From: Ferrovibrio terrae
GTDB taxonomy: Bacteria > Pseudomonadota > Alphaproteobacteria > Ferrovibrionales > Ferrovibrionaceae
DNA: 64,000 nucleotides
Assembly (NCBI RefSeq): GCF_007197755.1
Contig: NZ_CP041636.1
Span: 3,818,001-3,882,000, forward strand
Reading direction: 5' to 3'
Both the position numbers and the translations under genes were made by a program. The notes beneath the pieces were generated by a model. That model saw nothing but the letters and a program-made list of their open reading frames with translations. It made no database searches and was not told where the DNA came from. This document shows, one piece after another, positions 16,363-24,667 of the stretch. Every line of letters begins with the position of its first letter. The first letter of the stretch is position 1.

Positions 16363-18192
16363 ATGGCGGAAAACCACGGAATTGACCTGGTACAGCTGGT
16401 CGCCCTGCTCGGTGCCGGCGTGCTGGCCGTTCCCCTGTTCCGCCGGCTCGGCCTCGGTTCGGTGCTGGCCTACTTTGCGGCCGGAATCGCCATCGGGCCT
16501 TTCGGTTTGCGCCTGATTTCCGATCCCCAGACCATCCTGCACACCGCCGAGCTCGGCGTGATCATGCTGCTCTTTGTCATCGGCTTGGAGATGCAGCCAT
16601 CGCGGCTGTGGAACCTGCGCCGCGAAATCTTCGGCCTCGGCGTTGCCCAGGTCGTCACCTGCGGCCTGCTGCTGACCGGCGCGGGCATGCTGGCCGGACT
16701 CAGCGCGCCGGTGGCCTTCATCGCCGGCATGGGTTTCGTGCTCTCGTCGACTGCTGTCGTTATGCAGATGCTGGATGAACGCGGCGACACCTCGACGCAG
16801 CAGGGTCAGAAGGCCGTCTCGATCCTGCTGCTGGAAGACCTCGCCATCGTGCCGCTGCTCGCCATTGTCGCGGTGATCGCGCCGACCGCCGCGGATGACG
16901 GTGAACCGCGCTGGGTCGCCATCGCCATCGCACTGGCCGCCATCGCCGGACTGGTCGCGGCCGGACGCTGGCTGCTCAATCCGATGTTCCGCATCCTGGC
17001 GCAGTCACATGCCCGCGAGGTAATGACCGCTGCCGCCTTGCTGGTCGTGCTGGGCGCCGCGCTGCTGATGCAGGTCGGCGGTCTGTCGATGGCGATGGGT
17101 GCCTTCCTGGCCGGCGTCCTGCTGTCGGAATCCAGCTTCCGCCACCAGCTCGAAGCTGATATCGAGCCGTTCCGCGGCATCCTGCTCGGCATCTTTTTCA
17201 TCGCCATCGGCATGTCGCTCGACCTCGCCGTGGTGGCGCAGGACTGGCTGCTGATCGCCGCTGCCGTGGTCGCCTTCACGCTGGTGAAGTCCTTCGGCAT
17301 ATTCGCGATCGCCTGGCTGTCCGGCTCCAGCTGGCGCGAGGCGCTGGATCGCGTCACGCTGTTTGCCCAGGGTGGCGAATTCGCCTTCGTGCTCTATGCG
17401 GCGGCACTGGCCGGCGGCATCTTCTCGGCGCATGTCAATGCGATCTTCACTGCCACCGTGATCGTCTCCATGGCGCTGACGCCCATCATCGCCATCCTGG
17501 TCCGCCGCGCCATGCCGTCGCCGGCGGCAACCCAGTCGATGGATGGCGTAGAGCCCGCCAGCGCGTTAAGCGGCGATATTCTGATGATCGGCTTCGGCCG
17601 TTTCTCGCATATCGCCTGTCAGGGCCTGCTGGCGCGCGGCTTCAACCTGACGATCATCGAGAACGATGTCGAGATGATCCAGGCCGCCAGCACCTTCGGC
17701 TTCAAGATCTATTATGGCGAAGGCAGCCGGCTCGACATCCTGCATGCCTCGGGCGCGGCAACCGCCCGCGCCATCATTGTCTGCGTTGACAACACCAATG
17801 GCTCCGCCACGCGGATCGCACGCATGGTGCGCCGGGAGTTTCCGCTGGCCCGGCTTTACGTCCGCGCCTATGACCGCGGCCATGCGCTCGACCTGATCCA
17901 GGCCGGCGTCGATTACCAGATCCGCGAAACCTTTGAATCAGCCCTGGCGCTCAGCGGCGCCGTGCTGCGCGACCTGGACGTGCCGGACGACGAGGTCACC
18001 GAGCTGATGGCCGACGTGCGCCGGCGCGACGAAGAGCGCTTCGAACTCCAGCTCGCCGCCAGCGACGTGACGGCAGGCAACAACCTGATCCTCGGCAACG
18101 CGCCGAAGCCGACGCCGCTCACCACGCCGAAGCGGCCGAGCCAGGTGATCGGCGAGGTGCCCGCCACGGCCACTGTTTCTGGTGAGAGCTGA
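16363..18192 (+). CDS. Kef/YbaL-type monovalent cation:proton antiporter (CPA2 family)
   Basis: 609 residues. About 12 transmembrane helices span 1-385 (Na_H_Exchanger fold; GFVLSSTAVVMQML and LLLEDLAIVPLLA carry the exchanger motif). A cytosolic TrkA-N/RCK domain follows at about 400-520, with the Rossmann signature IGFGRFS and an acidic strand end (IIEND). A flexible C-terminal tail of about 60 residues ends the protein. The family exports K+ (or exchanges Na+/K+ for H+) under nucleotide or glutathione-adduct control. It ends 2 bp before a SelW-like gene, so the two are an operon. Confidence 0.92.
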   Translation: MAENHGIDLVQLVALLGAGVLAVPLFRRLGLGSVLAYFAAGIAIGPFGLRLISDPQTILHTAELGVIMLLFVIGLEMQPSRLWNLRREIFGLGVAQVVTCGLLLTGAGMLAGLSAPVAFIAGMGFVLSSTAVVMQMLDERGDTSTQQGQKAVSILLLEDLAIVPLLAIVAVIAPTAADDGEPRWVAIAIALAAIAGLVAAGRWLLNPMFRILAQSHAREVMTAAALLVVLGAALLMQVGGLSMAMGAFLAGVLLSESSFRHQLEADIEPFRGILLGIFFIAIGMSLDLAVVAQDWLLIAAAVVAFTLVKSFGIFAIAWLSGSSWREALDRVTLFAQGGEFAFVLYAAALAGGIFSAHVNAIFTATVIVSMALTPIIAILVRRAMPSPAATQSMDGVEPASALSGDILMIGFGRFSHIACQGLLARGFNLTIIENDVEMIQAASTFGFKIYYGEGSRLDILHASGAATARAIIVCVDNTNGSATRIARMVRREFPLARLYVRAYDRGHALDLIQAGVDYQIRETFESALALSGAVLRDLDVPDDEVTELMADVRRRDEERFELQLAASDVTAGNNLILGNAPKPTPLTTPKRPSQVIGEVPATATVSGES

Positions 18193-18194
18193 CG

Positions 18195-18473
18195 ATGGCG
18201 GGCAAGCCGCGCATCGTCATCACCTACTGCACGCAATGCCAGTGGCTGCTGCGCGCGGCCTGGATGGCGCAGGAGCTGCTGTCGACCTTCACCGAGGATT
18301 TGGCCGAGGTCGCGCTGGCGCCCGCCACCGGCGGCGTCTTCACCATCGCCTGTGACGGCGAGACGATCTGGGACCGCAAGCAGGCCGGCGGCTTTCCCGA
18401 CGTGAAGACGCTGAAGCAGCTGGTGCGCGACCGCCTCGATCCCGGCCGCGATCTCGGGCATATTGATCGCTAG
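18195..18473 (+). CDS. SelT/SelW/SelH-family (Rdx) thioredoxin-like protein, Cys form
   Basis: 92 residues. It has the thioredoxin-like Rdx fold with the redox motif CTQC (residues 12-15) after a beta-strand (IVITY), where eukaryotic members carry Sec in place of the second Cys. GVFTIACDGETIWDRK and GGFPDVKTLKQLVRD complete the family pattern. Thought to be a small thiol redox protein. The tight coupling to the antiporter gene (2 bp) suggests a possible redox link to ion efflux, since Kef-type systems respond to thiol adducts; that link is inference. Confidence 0.9.
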   Translation: MAGKPRIVITYCTQCQWLLRAAWMAQELLSTFTEDLAEVALAPATGGVFTIACDGETIWDRKQAGGFPDVKTLKQLVRDRLDPGRDLGHIDR

Positions 18474-18493
18474 ACTGAACCGGGCTAGGCCGT

Positions 18494-19072
18494 ATGCAGA
18501 TTTTCGCCCAACTGCCGCACAGCACTCTCGAGATTACGACCGGGACAATCGCCGGATTGCCCGACGAACGGCTGCGGCATCTGGCGACCTACTGGGTCAC
18601 GCGCCACAGCGCTGACAGCGTCCCCGCCCGCAGCGCCATCGACCCGCTCGATTTCCCGGCCCTGCTGCCGAATATCATGCTGATCGAGCGCGTGATGGAG
18701 AACGGCAGCGACCGCTACCGTTTCCGCCTCGCCGGCACCGATATCGCGCGCTATACCGGCCGCGAGCTGACCGGGTGCTTCCTCGATGACGTGGTGCCGG
18801 CCGACTACCATGAGTATGTGCGGCAGATGAACCGCGTGGCGCTGACCCGTCGCCGCCCGGTCTATTCCTCCAGCCTTTATCACGACAAGGGCGATTTCGT
18901 GAATGCGATCACCTATCGCCTGATCATGCCGCTGGTGAGCGGCAGCGCGAGGCCTGCCGAACCCGACTTGCTGTTCGTCTGCCAGTTCTGGCAACGCCGC
19001 GCGGAGCCCGGCGCGTGGAACGGCGACTGGCGCAGCGTGATGCCGGAGATCAGGGTGATCGAAGACGCGTGA
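18494..19072 (+). CDS. PAS_5-domain protein (third copy)
   Basis: 192 residues, soluble. Pattern of the family: RLRHLATYWVTRH-like N-terminus, ARSAIDPLDFPALLPNIMLIE, YRFRLAGTDIARYTGRELTG in the core and NAITYRLIMPLVSG in the last third. It lacks the HCPLAEDGV segment shared by the tandem pair, so it is a more distant relative. 20 bp after the SelW-like gene and perhaps co-transcribed. Ligand and output unknown. Confidence 0.8.
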   Translation: MQIFAQLPHSTLEITTGTIAGLPDERLRHLATYWVTRHSADSVPARSAIDPLDFPALLPNIMLIERVMENGSDRYRFRLAGTDIARYTGRELTGCFLDDVVPADYHEYVRQMNRVALTRRRPVYSSSLYHDKGDFVNAITYRLIMPLVSGSARPAEPDLLFVCQFWQRRAEPGAWNGDWRSVMPEIRVIEDA

Positions 19073-19217
19073 GGCCGGTACCGCCCCGGCAACTCTCGCC
19101 GCCCGTCTGTCCCTGCCCGGCAAAAAATACCGGTTAACGCGCATTCACCATATTTCGTCGTAATGTGATTTCGCCGTAATCCGCCGTATTCACGTCTGTC
19201 TGGGCCACGGCCACGCA

Positions 19218-19233
19218 TGGCATGTCGATTGCT
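19218..19233 (+). promoter_or_regulatory. Sigma-54 (RpoN)-type -24/-12 promoter
   Basis: TGGCATGTCGATTGCT matches the RpoN consensus TGGCAC-G-N4-TTGCW at every specified base except one (C to T). The invariant GG (19219-19220) and GC (19231-19232) are at the correct 10-bp spacing. It is about 33 bp before the start codon of the gene at 19266. Confidence 0.72.
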
Positions 19234-19265
19234 TCTCCTGTCTGCAAAGGACGAGGAGAGATTCC

Positions 19266-19628
19266 ATGTTAGGTGCGATCAGCGGTTTTAATCCGCTTGC
19301 AATGCTGGGCGGTATGGCGGCCAGCAAAGCCATCGATGCCATCGGCGGCATTTTTGCGCCCGATGCACCGCCGGCGCAGACCGGCAAGTTGCAGCAGCTG
19401 ACTCTCGACAAGGATCAGCAGCAGCAGTTCCTCGACACCACCAAGATTGAAGACGCCAGCAAAATGCGGCTGGCCTGGTTCGACGAGCAGCCAGTGGCCC
19501 AGAATGCGGCCGATATGGATGCGCAGCAGCGCAGCCAGCTCGAAGAAACCCTCCGCAAGAAAACGGAAGATCATGTGCGGGCCATGACCGGCAAAACGTC
19601 GGGTGGCCTGGTCAACCTTGTTGCCTGA
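19266..19628 (+). CDS. Unknown small protein, first gene behind a sigma-54-type promoter
   Basis: 120 residues with a strong ribosome site (GAGGAGAG). The N-terminal 30 residues are hydrophobic, glycine- and alanine-rich (ISGFNPLAMLGGMAASKAID) but not a classic signal peptide. The rest is polar and helical with Gln runs (DKDQQQQFLDTT, MDAQQRSQLEETLRKK). I do not recognise a family. RpoN promoters commonly drive flagellar and structural genes in alphaproteobacteria, so a flagellum-associated role is possible but unproven. A second unknown gene follows after 8 bp. Confidence 0.75.
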   Translation: MLGAISGFNPLAMLGGMAASKAIDAIGGIFAPDAPPAQTGKLQQLTLDKDQQQQFLDTTKIEDASKMRLAWFDEQPVAQNAADMDAQQRSQLEETLRKKTEDHVRAMTGKTSGGLVNLVA

Positions 19629-19636
19629 GGAGCGAC

Positions 19637-20014
19637 ATGACCTCCGCAATCTCGAGCTATTTCAACAATCCCTATTACGGCATCAACCAGGCCAGCGGCG
19701 TAAAGCCGACTGACCACGCCAAGAGCCAGGAAGACGCCGCCAAGCAGGGCGCATCCGGCCTGGGCGCTGCGCCGGAGCTGGGCAAAAACGCGCGCGAGGA
19801 ATTCCTCGATTACGCCAAACTGTCGGTGCCCGAGCGCATCCGCAAGCAGTTCCTGGAGAGCAAGGGTCTCGACGAGAAGTCGTTGGCCGCGATGTCCGAG
19901 GAAGACCGCAAGGCGATCGAAGACGAGTTCCGCGAACTGCTGGAACAGAAATTCAAGGACGAGATCAACAAGAAGGGCGAGCAGACCGGTCTGGTCGCCA
20001 ACATCCTGGTCTGA
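19637..20014 (+). CDS. Unknown small protein, second gene of the sigma-54-type unit
   Basis: 125 residues with GAGG upstream of ATG 19637. The first 50 residues look disordered (SYFNNPYYGINQASGVKPTD). The second half is a charged helical region (EFLDYAKLSVPERIRKQF, AMSEEDRKAIEDEF, LLEQKFKDEINKKGE) that looks like a small protein-binding domain. No recognised family. Co-directional with the preceding gene and 8 bp away, so both probably share the RpoN-type promoter. Confidence 0.75.
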   Translation: MTSAISSYFNNPYYGINQASGVKPTDHAKSQEDAAKQGASGLGAAPELGKNAREEFLDYAKLSVPERIRKQFLESKGLDEKSLAAMSEEDRKAIEDEFRELLEQKFKDEINKKGEQTGLVANILV

Positions 20015-20152
20015 TCGTCAGTTTCACTGATCGATGGCAGTCCGCCGTCCGGTGCCAGTTCCGACCGCCGCCACATCCCGGTCAGAAGACCCATGTGGCA
20101 GCGGTCGAGACTGTGCCTGTGAGATTTTTGTACGCCGTGACAATCCCTGCCC

Positions 20153-20737
20153 TCAGGCCGGCTTTCCCACCGTCAGTGTCTTTCGCCAGGCCTGATCGTC
20201 GTCGAGGAAGGCCGCTTCCGGCCCCGCGCCCACCGCGTCGAAGAACCGCCCGATGAAGCAGCGGAACGCAGCGCAGAGCGCGATGTCAGAGATATTGGCA
20301 TCCGTGAAGCCCGCCTTGCGCAGGGCATCGATATCGGCCAGCGTCACCTGCGAGGCGTCGCGCGCCACCTTCTCGGCATAAGTCAGCATCGCCACATCGC
20401 GCGGCGGCAGACCGGCATTGCGGAAATCGCGCTGCACCGCCAGCACCATCTCCTTACCGCCAAGATCGGCGATCAGCTGCTTGCCATAGACCATGGAGCA
20501 GTAGGTCGATTTCACTTCGCGCGCCGCGATCAGTGTGATGATGCGCCAGTCGCGCGGACTGAGCGTGAAGCCGCCACGCATCGTGTTGACGAACTCGGTA
20601 TAGGACGGCAACAGGTCGTCGCGCGAGGTCAGACATTGCGCTGCCGACATCACGAACCCCAGCTGCGCCTTCTGGGCGGCGTAGATGTCAGCCACCTTGC
20701 CGGTGGCCTCGGTCTCATCGATCGTTTTCAGATACAT
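20153..20737 (-). CDS. Carboxymuconolactone decarboxylase/AhpD-like protein with a degenerate redox motif
   Basis: 194 residues from ATG 20737, which has AGGGG about 7 nt upstream. An in-frame ATG at 20755 overlaps the stop of the upstream MFS gene (ATGA) and is the alternative. The CMD/AhpD fold is supported by FTLSPRDWRIITLIAAREV and the C-terminal AFRCFIGRFFDA. In AhpD the site is CxxC followed three residues later by His. Here the site reads STYCSMVY: the first Cys is Ser77, the second Cys is kept (Cys80), and the His is Tyr84. Normal disulphide peroxidase chemistry is therefore doubtful. Co-operonic with the MFS pump. Confidence 0.83.
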   Translation of the reverse strand: MYLKTIDETEATGKVADIYAAQKAQLGFVMSAAQCLTSRDDLLPSYTEFVNTMRGGFTLSPRDWRIITLIAAREVKSTYCSMVYGKQLIADLGGKEMVLAVQRDFRNAGLPPRDVAMLTYAEKVARDASQVTLADIDALRKAGFTDANISDIALCAAFRCFIGRFFDAVGAGPEAAFLDDDQAWRKTLTVGKPA

Positions 20738-20751
20738 TTGCACCCCTGTTC

Positions 20752-22113
20752 TCATATCTGGCGCGGCAGGCAGAAAGCCGCCGCCATGGCCCCCAGCAGC
20801 GCCGCAAGGGCGGCCGCTGCGAAACCAGGGCCATAGCCCACGCCTGCCGAGATCGCGCCCAGCAATGCAATCCCGATGGCGAAGCCGCTCTGCCGCAACA
20901 CGGTGGCCAGCGCAGATGCCATGCCTGCACGTTCCGCCGCCGCCTGCGCCACCAGCGCGCCCGAAATCTGCGAATTGCTGAGCCCGGCGCCACTGGCCGC
21001 CACCATCATCGCAGCCAGCGCCCAGAACAAGTCTGTTTTCAGAACCGCCGCCGCAGCCAGCGCCGCCATGCCGACGGCCAGCAGCAGCATCCCGCCGGTG
21101 AAATTGGCGCGCCAGCCGTAAACCCGGGTCAGGCGCACGCCGAGTGGCGGCAGCGCCAGCATCGGCAGCGTTGCCGCCAGCATCGCGAAGCCAGTCGACC
21201 GGATATCCAGATCATGCGTGGCCTGCAGCCAGAGCGGCAGATAGACCAGCATTGCCCAGTAGCCGGCCGAGATGCTGAACAGCAACGCGATAATCCCGAG
21301 CGGCGCGCGGCGGGTGAACAGCGCCACGTCCAGCATCGGCTGGCTGCGGCCTCTCTGCTGGAAGGCCAGCAGGACAGCCATCACCGCGCCGAGCGCCACA
21401 CCGCTCCAGCGCCAGATCGCGCTGCCCTCATGCAGCAGTGCCTGCACCGGCAAGGCGATGGCGAGCGTGAGCAGCGCGACGCCGGTCAGATCAAGCGGCC
21501 GGCCGGCGTCATCGCGCGTCTCCGCGATCACGCGACGCACTGCCCATTCGTTGACGGCGCAGATCGGCAGGTTGAGCAGGAATATCCAGCGCCAGCCGAA
21601 TTCACCCGCAATCAGCCCGCCGAGTGTCGGCCCCAGCGCCATCGCTGCGCCGCCGGTGACGCCGACAATCCCGAAGGCGCGCGCACGCAGGTCAGGCGCG
21701 GCCATCGGGTAGCTCAGCGAGGTCGTCGCCAGTGCGCCAGTGATAAAGAGCGCTGACATGGCGCCCTGCGCGGCCCGCGCCAGCCAGAGGCTCGGTCCGT
21801 CCCACGCCAGGCCGCAGGCCAGCGAGGCCAATGCGAAGCCGGCATTGCCGAGCAGCAGGATGCGGCGGCGACCGAAACGGTCGGCCAGCGCACCGGCGGC
21901 AAACAGCGTACCGGCGAAGGCCAGGCTGTAGGCATCCATCACCCAGGCGGTGGCAGCCAGCGTGAAGCCGAGTTCGCCCCGGATCGCCGGCAGCGCGACG
22001 GCCGCGGCCGTGACATCGAACTGGGTGAGACAAACGGCGAGCGCCAGCACCCAGGCCGGCGTCATGGGATGAGCGAGCAGGCCCGTGCGGGCGGCAGAAG
22101 CTGTATCGGACAT
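20752..22113 (-). CDS. MFS drug:H+ antiporter, DHA2 (EmrB/QacA-like) type
   Basis: 453 residues with 12-14 hydrophobic helices. MFS motif A is GALADRFGRRRIL. TQFDVTAAAVALPAIRGELGF is a DHA2-type first helix, and the motif C-like GVTGGAAMALGPTLGG is the antiporter signature. It exports small hydrophobic compounds from the cytoplasm. The gene is divergent from a LysR regulator with a T-N11-A box in between, and it is followed by an AhpD-like gene with overlapping stop/start. Confidence 0.93.
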   Translation of the reverse strand: MSDTASAARTGLLAHPMTPAWVLALAVCLTQFDVTAAAVALPAIRGELGFTLAATAWVMDAYSLAFAGTLFAAGALADRFGRRRILLLGNAGFALASLACGLAWDGPSLWLARAAQGAMSALFITGALATTSLSYPMAAPDLRARAFGIVGVTGGAAMALGPTLGGLIAGEFGWRWIFLLNLPICAVNEWAVRRVIAETRDDAGRPLDLTGVALLTLAIALPVQALLHEGSAIWRWSGVALGAVMAVLLAFQQRGRSQPMLDVALFTRRAPLGIIALLFSISAGYWAMLVYLPLWLQATHDLDIRSTGFAMLAATLPMLALPPLGVRLTRVYGWRANFTGGMLLLAVGMAALAAAAVLKTDLFWALAAMMVAASGAGLSNSQISGALVAQAAAERAGMASALATVLRQSGFAIGIALLGAISAGVGYGPGFAAAALAALLGAMAAAFCLPRQI

Positions 22114-22169
22114 GACCGATGCATAACCGATGCACCGTCCGCGCGCGCGCGACGTCTCTTCACAGCATC

Positions 22170-22184
22170 ATGAATCTAATTCAT
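22170..22184. promoter_or_regulatory. T-N11-A palindrome, probable LysR-type operator
   Basis: ATGAATCTAATTCAT is a perfect palindrome (arms ATGAAT and ATTCAT) and contains the LysR-type T-N11-A core (T22171 to A22183). It lies between the divergent MFS gene (start 22113) and the LysR gene (start 22194), where a LysR protein would autoregulate and activate the divergent gene. Confidence 0.7.
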
Positions 22185-22193
22185 ATTACCCGC

Positions 22194-23174
22194 ATGCGCC
22201 CCCTGCCCCCTTTCGATGCCCTGGTCGCCTTCGATGCCGTGCTGCGGCTGGGCAGCATGACGGCGGCGGCGGCGGAGCTGGGCGTGACGCAGAGCGCGGT
22301 GAGCCATCGCCTGCGCCGGCTGGAAGCATTCATGGGCACAGATCTGCTGTTGCGCCGCCGCGCCGGTCTGGCGCCGACGCCTGCGGGGACTGCCCTGGCT
22401 GAAGGCCTTGGCGATATTTTCGACGGCATGGCGGCGTTGCGCGAGCGCAGCCGCATGGCCGCACATCCGGCGCGACTGCGCGTCGGACTGGGCGCGGCGC
22501 TGGCGCAGCACTGGCTGGTGCGCCGCTTGCCCGACTTCAGCCGTCGCCATCCCGGTATCGAGATCGAACTGGTGATCTTCACCACGCGCGCGCAGGCCGA
22601 AGCACGCGGCGGCGATCTCGACCTGCGCATCCACTGGGTGAAGCCCGAAGAGGCGCGCAACAGCAGCACGCAGACACTGCTGTTCCGCGAACAGGTCTTC
22701 CCGGTCTGCGCACCATCGATCAGCAAAAAACCGTTGCGCGATCCAGCCGGGCTGGCGGAACTGCCGCTGCTCTACAAATCCGCAGAGTCCAGCCAGGGAG
22801 AGTCGAAACAGGGCGAAGAATGGGAATGGAGCACGTGGTTCCAGCGGCTAGGCATCAAAGGCCGGCCCAGGCCGCGCCTGCGCTTCGAGGAGATCGGCCT
22901 GGCCATCGCGGCCGCGATGGAAGGCGGCGGTGTCGCGCTGGGCCGTTCGCTGCTGGTGCATGATGCGCTGCGCGACGGCCGGCTGGTGCGCCCGCTCGGC
23001 GATGGCTGGGCGCTGCCGTCGGCCAAGGTGCATCTGGCGCGCTGGCCGGCGGCGCTGTCGCGGGACCTGCGCTTACGCGCCTTCGTCGACTGGCTGGCGA
23101 CAGAAACCGCCCGCACCGTCGCCGGCATGTCGGCCGCGGAGCCTACGCGCGAAGCACGGCGCAAGCGCGCCTAG
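22194..23174 (+). CDS. LysR-family transcriptional regulator (GcvA-like)
   Basis: 326 residues from ATG 22194. Longer in-frame starts at 22119 and 22170 would run through the operator palindrome. The N-terminal winged HTH is clear: LPPFDALVAFDAVLRLGSMTAAAAELGVTQSAVSHRLRRLE (about 4-44, given in parts), then LLRRRAGLAPTPAG. The C-terminal ligand domain shows GVALGRSLLVHDALRDGRLV, as in the GcvA branch. A probable regulator of the divergent MFS/AhpD-like operon. The C-terminal RREARRKRA tail is basic. Confidence 0.92.
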   Translation: MRPLPPFDALVAFDAVLRLGSMTAAAAELGVTQSAVSHRLRRLEAFMGTDLLLRRRAGLAPTPAGTALAEGLGDIFDGMAALRERSRMAAHPARLRVGLGAALAQHWLVRRLPDFSRRHPGIEIELVIFTTRAQAEARGGDLDLRIHWVKPEEARNSSTQTLLFREQVFPVCAPSISKKPLRDPAGLAELPLLYKSAESSQGESKQGEEWEWSTWFQRLGIKGRPRPRLRFEEIGLAIAAAMEGGGVALGRSLLVHDALRDGRLVRPLGDGWALPSAKVHLARWPAALSRDLRLRAFVDWLATETARTVAGMSAAEPTREARRKRA

Positions 23175-23210
23175 CTCCGCCTGGCATTCTGCTGTGCCCG
23201 TAAAAAGCAG

Positions 23211-23236
23211 AAGGCCGGACCTCTCGGTCCGGCCTT
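23211..23236. terminator. Bidirectional terminator between LysR and beta-barrel genes
   Basis: Perfect 11-bp arms AAGGCCGGACC (23211-23221) and GGTCCGGCCTT (23226-23236) with loop TCTC. T-rich sequence follows on both strands (CGCCTGTTTTAG on plus, CTGCTTTTTACG on minus). It serves the convergent lysR and outer-membrane protein genes. Confidence 0.85.
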
Positions 23237-23268
23237 CGCCTGTTTTAGACTTGAAGTCTGCGTTACGC

Positions 23269-24351
23269 TTAGAAGCGCATGCGCACGCGGCCCGAGATGG
23301 TCCAGACGTCGAGGTCGGTGCGACCCAGCGAGTCATAGGTGCCTTCGAGATTGCCGCTGAACGGGCCGGCCGAGAAGAAGTCCACGCCCAGACCGACCTT
23401 GCCGCCGGTATCGTCGTCGTTGGTGAAGGTGCCGTTGCCGATGGCGAGCGCATCCGGATGCTCGAAGTCGTATTCGCCGATCAGCTTGAAGTACGGCATC
23501 ATCGTGCCCATCGCGTAGCCGACCTTACCACCGGCATAGAGGCGACCCAGCTTGATGGTGTTGCTGGCATTCACCTGGCCATTCGACTCGGTGAAGGCAT
23601 CAGCCTCTTCCTCGAGATACATCACGCCGACCTGCGGCATCATGACGATCTTGCCCGAGGTATAGGTACCGTTCAGCGAGCCATTCAGCATCCAGCGGGT
23701 GGCATCATAGCTGCCCGAGACGGTGTTGTTGGTGCGCTTCGCGTCGTAGCTCAGCCAGCTATAGGCGCCGCTCAGGCTGGCGCTCCAACGATTGGTCAGC
23801 TGGAAGCCCAGGTAGGGTGCGATACCGAAACCTTCGCTCTGCACATTGCCGCGACCGGTCAGCGTATTGGTATCGACATCGACATTCTCGTAGATGCCAC
23901 CCACGCCGATGACCAGGCGGTCGCTCAGCTTGTAGTCCAGGCCGAGCACGGTGTTGATCGCAGTGCCATCCGCGGCAGCGCCGACCTGGCCGTTGTCGAT
24001 CGTGCTGTAGGCGCCCTGCAGCCAGACGCCGAACGGCTTGTCCGCCGCGCCGGCGTTGCGGCCGGTATCGCGCGAATTCAGGTAGGTAGTCTGGTTCGGC
24101 GCGCGATTGCCGCTGTCAGTCAGACTGAAAGTGCTGCCGCTCGGAGAGAAACCACCAATGCCACCGCTCAGGGCGCCGCCGATGGCGCCGCTGATCAGGC
24201 TGGCGGTCTGCGCCGAGGCGATCGGCGCGGCGATCGCGGTCACGACCTGGGCCGAGCCCGAACCCGAATTGCTGACGTCGCTGGCTGCAAAGGCAGAGCC
24301 CGACACCATCATCCCAAGGCCCATCAGGCCTAGTGCAACCTTGCGCAGCAT
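23269..24351 (-). CDS. Outer-membrane beta-barrel protein, autotransporter-barrel type
   Basis: 360 residues. A signal peptide (LRKVALGLMGLGMMVSGSAFA, cleaved before ASDVS) is followed by a glycine/serine-rich linker (about 25-85, ALSGGIGGFSPSGS). From about residue 105 a beta-barrel shows alternating strands, e.g. FGVWLQGAYSTID, IGVGGIYENVD, YLGFQLTNRWSASLSGAYSW. It ends in VRMRF, the usual aromatic C-terminal signature recognised by the BAM complex. The passenger region is very short, so it is more likely a simple surface barrel or porin-like protein than a classic autotransporter. Confidence 0.85.
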   Translation of the reverse strand: MLRKVALGLMGLGMMVSGSAFAASDVSNSGSGSAQVVTAIAAPIASAQTASLISGAIGGALSGGIGGFSPSGSTFSLTDSGNRAPNQTTYLNSRDTGRNAGAADKPFGVWLQGAYSTIDNGQVGAAADGTAINTVLGLDYKLSDRLVIGVGGIYENVDVDTNTLTGRGNVQSEGFGIAPYLGFQLTNRWSASLSGAYSWLSYDAKRTNNTVSGSYDATRWMLNGSLNGTYTSGKIVMMPQVGVMYLEEEADAFTESNGQVNASNTIKLGRLYAGGKVGYAMGTMMPYFKLIGEYDFEHPDALAIGNGTFTNDDDTGGKVGLGVDFFSAGPFSGNLEGTYDSLGRTDLDVWTISGRVRMRF

Positions 24352-24638
24352 GAATATCCCCCAATGACGCCTCCCCCTTGGGGAGTACGAATCACAATAT
24401 CGCCTTGTTTATAGGGGGAAACCTGCGCCCTGAGCAAGAACAGACGGTTTACATTTCAGGTTATGCACAACCCTGATGATGCTTTCGGGATGCCTTGTGG
24501 CAAGCCCGCAACAGTTACCGTTACGGCACTACTGCCCGGCAAGACCGACAATCTCGGATTATACTATTGATAATACTGAAATAACTGAAAATTTCGCCTG
24601 CCTGGACACGCAGTCATCGCAGCGCAATAAATCTGTCC
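24352..24638. other. Noncoding, AT-richer intergenic region
   Basis: Nothing convincing is coded here. Close to 24351 it holds the leader of the beta-barrel gene on the minus strand, with a short stem-loop (CTCCCC 24371-24376, GGGGAG 24380-24385) just before the ribosome site. The rest, up to the typA promoter, is AT-rich without a clear motif. A 68-codon frame at 24476-24682 lacks a ribosome site and family resemblance. Confidence 0.6.
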
Positions 24639-24667
24639 TTGTAACAATCCATCCCGGGCCGTATATA
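24639..24667 (+). promoter_or_regulatory. Sigma-70-type promoter of typA
   Basis: TTGTAA (24639-24644) and TATATA (24662-24667) are separated by exactly 17 bp. It precedes typA by about 80 nt. The leader contains GCCCGG (24703-24708) and CCGGGC (24729-24734), then CCTTTTGTG, a possible weak attenuator. Confidence 0.65.
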
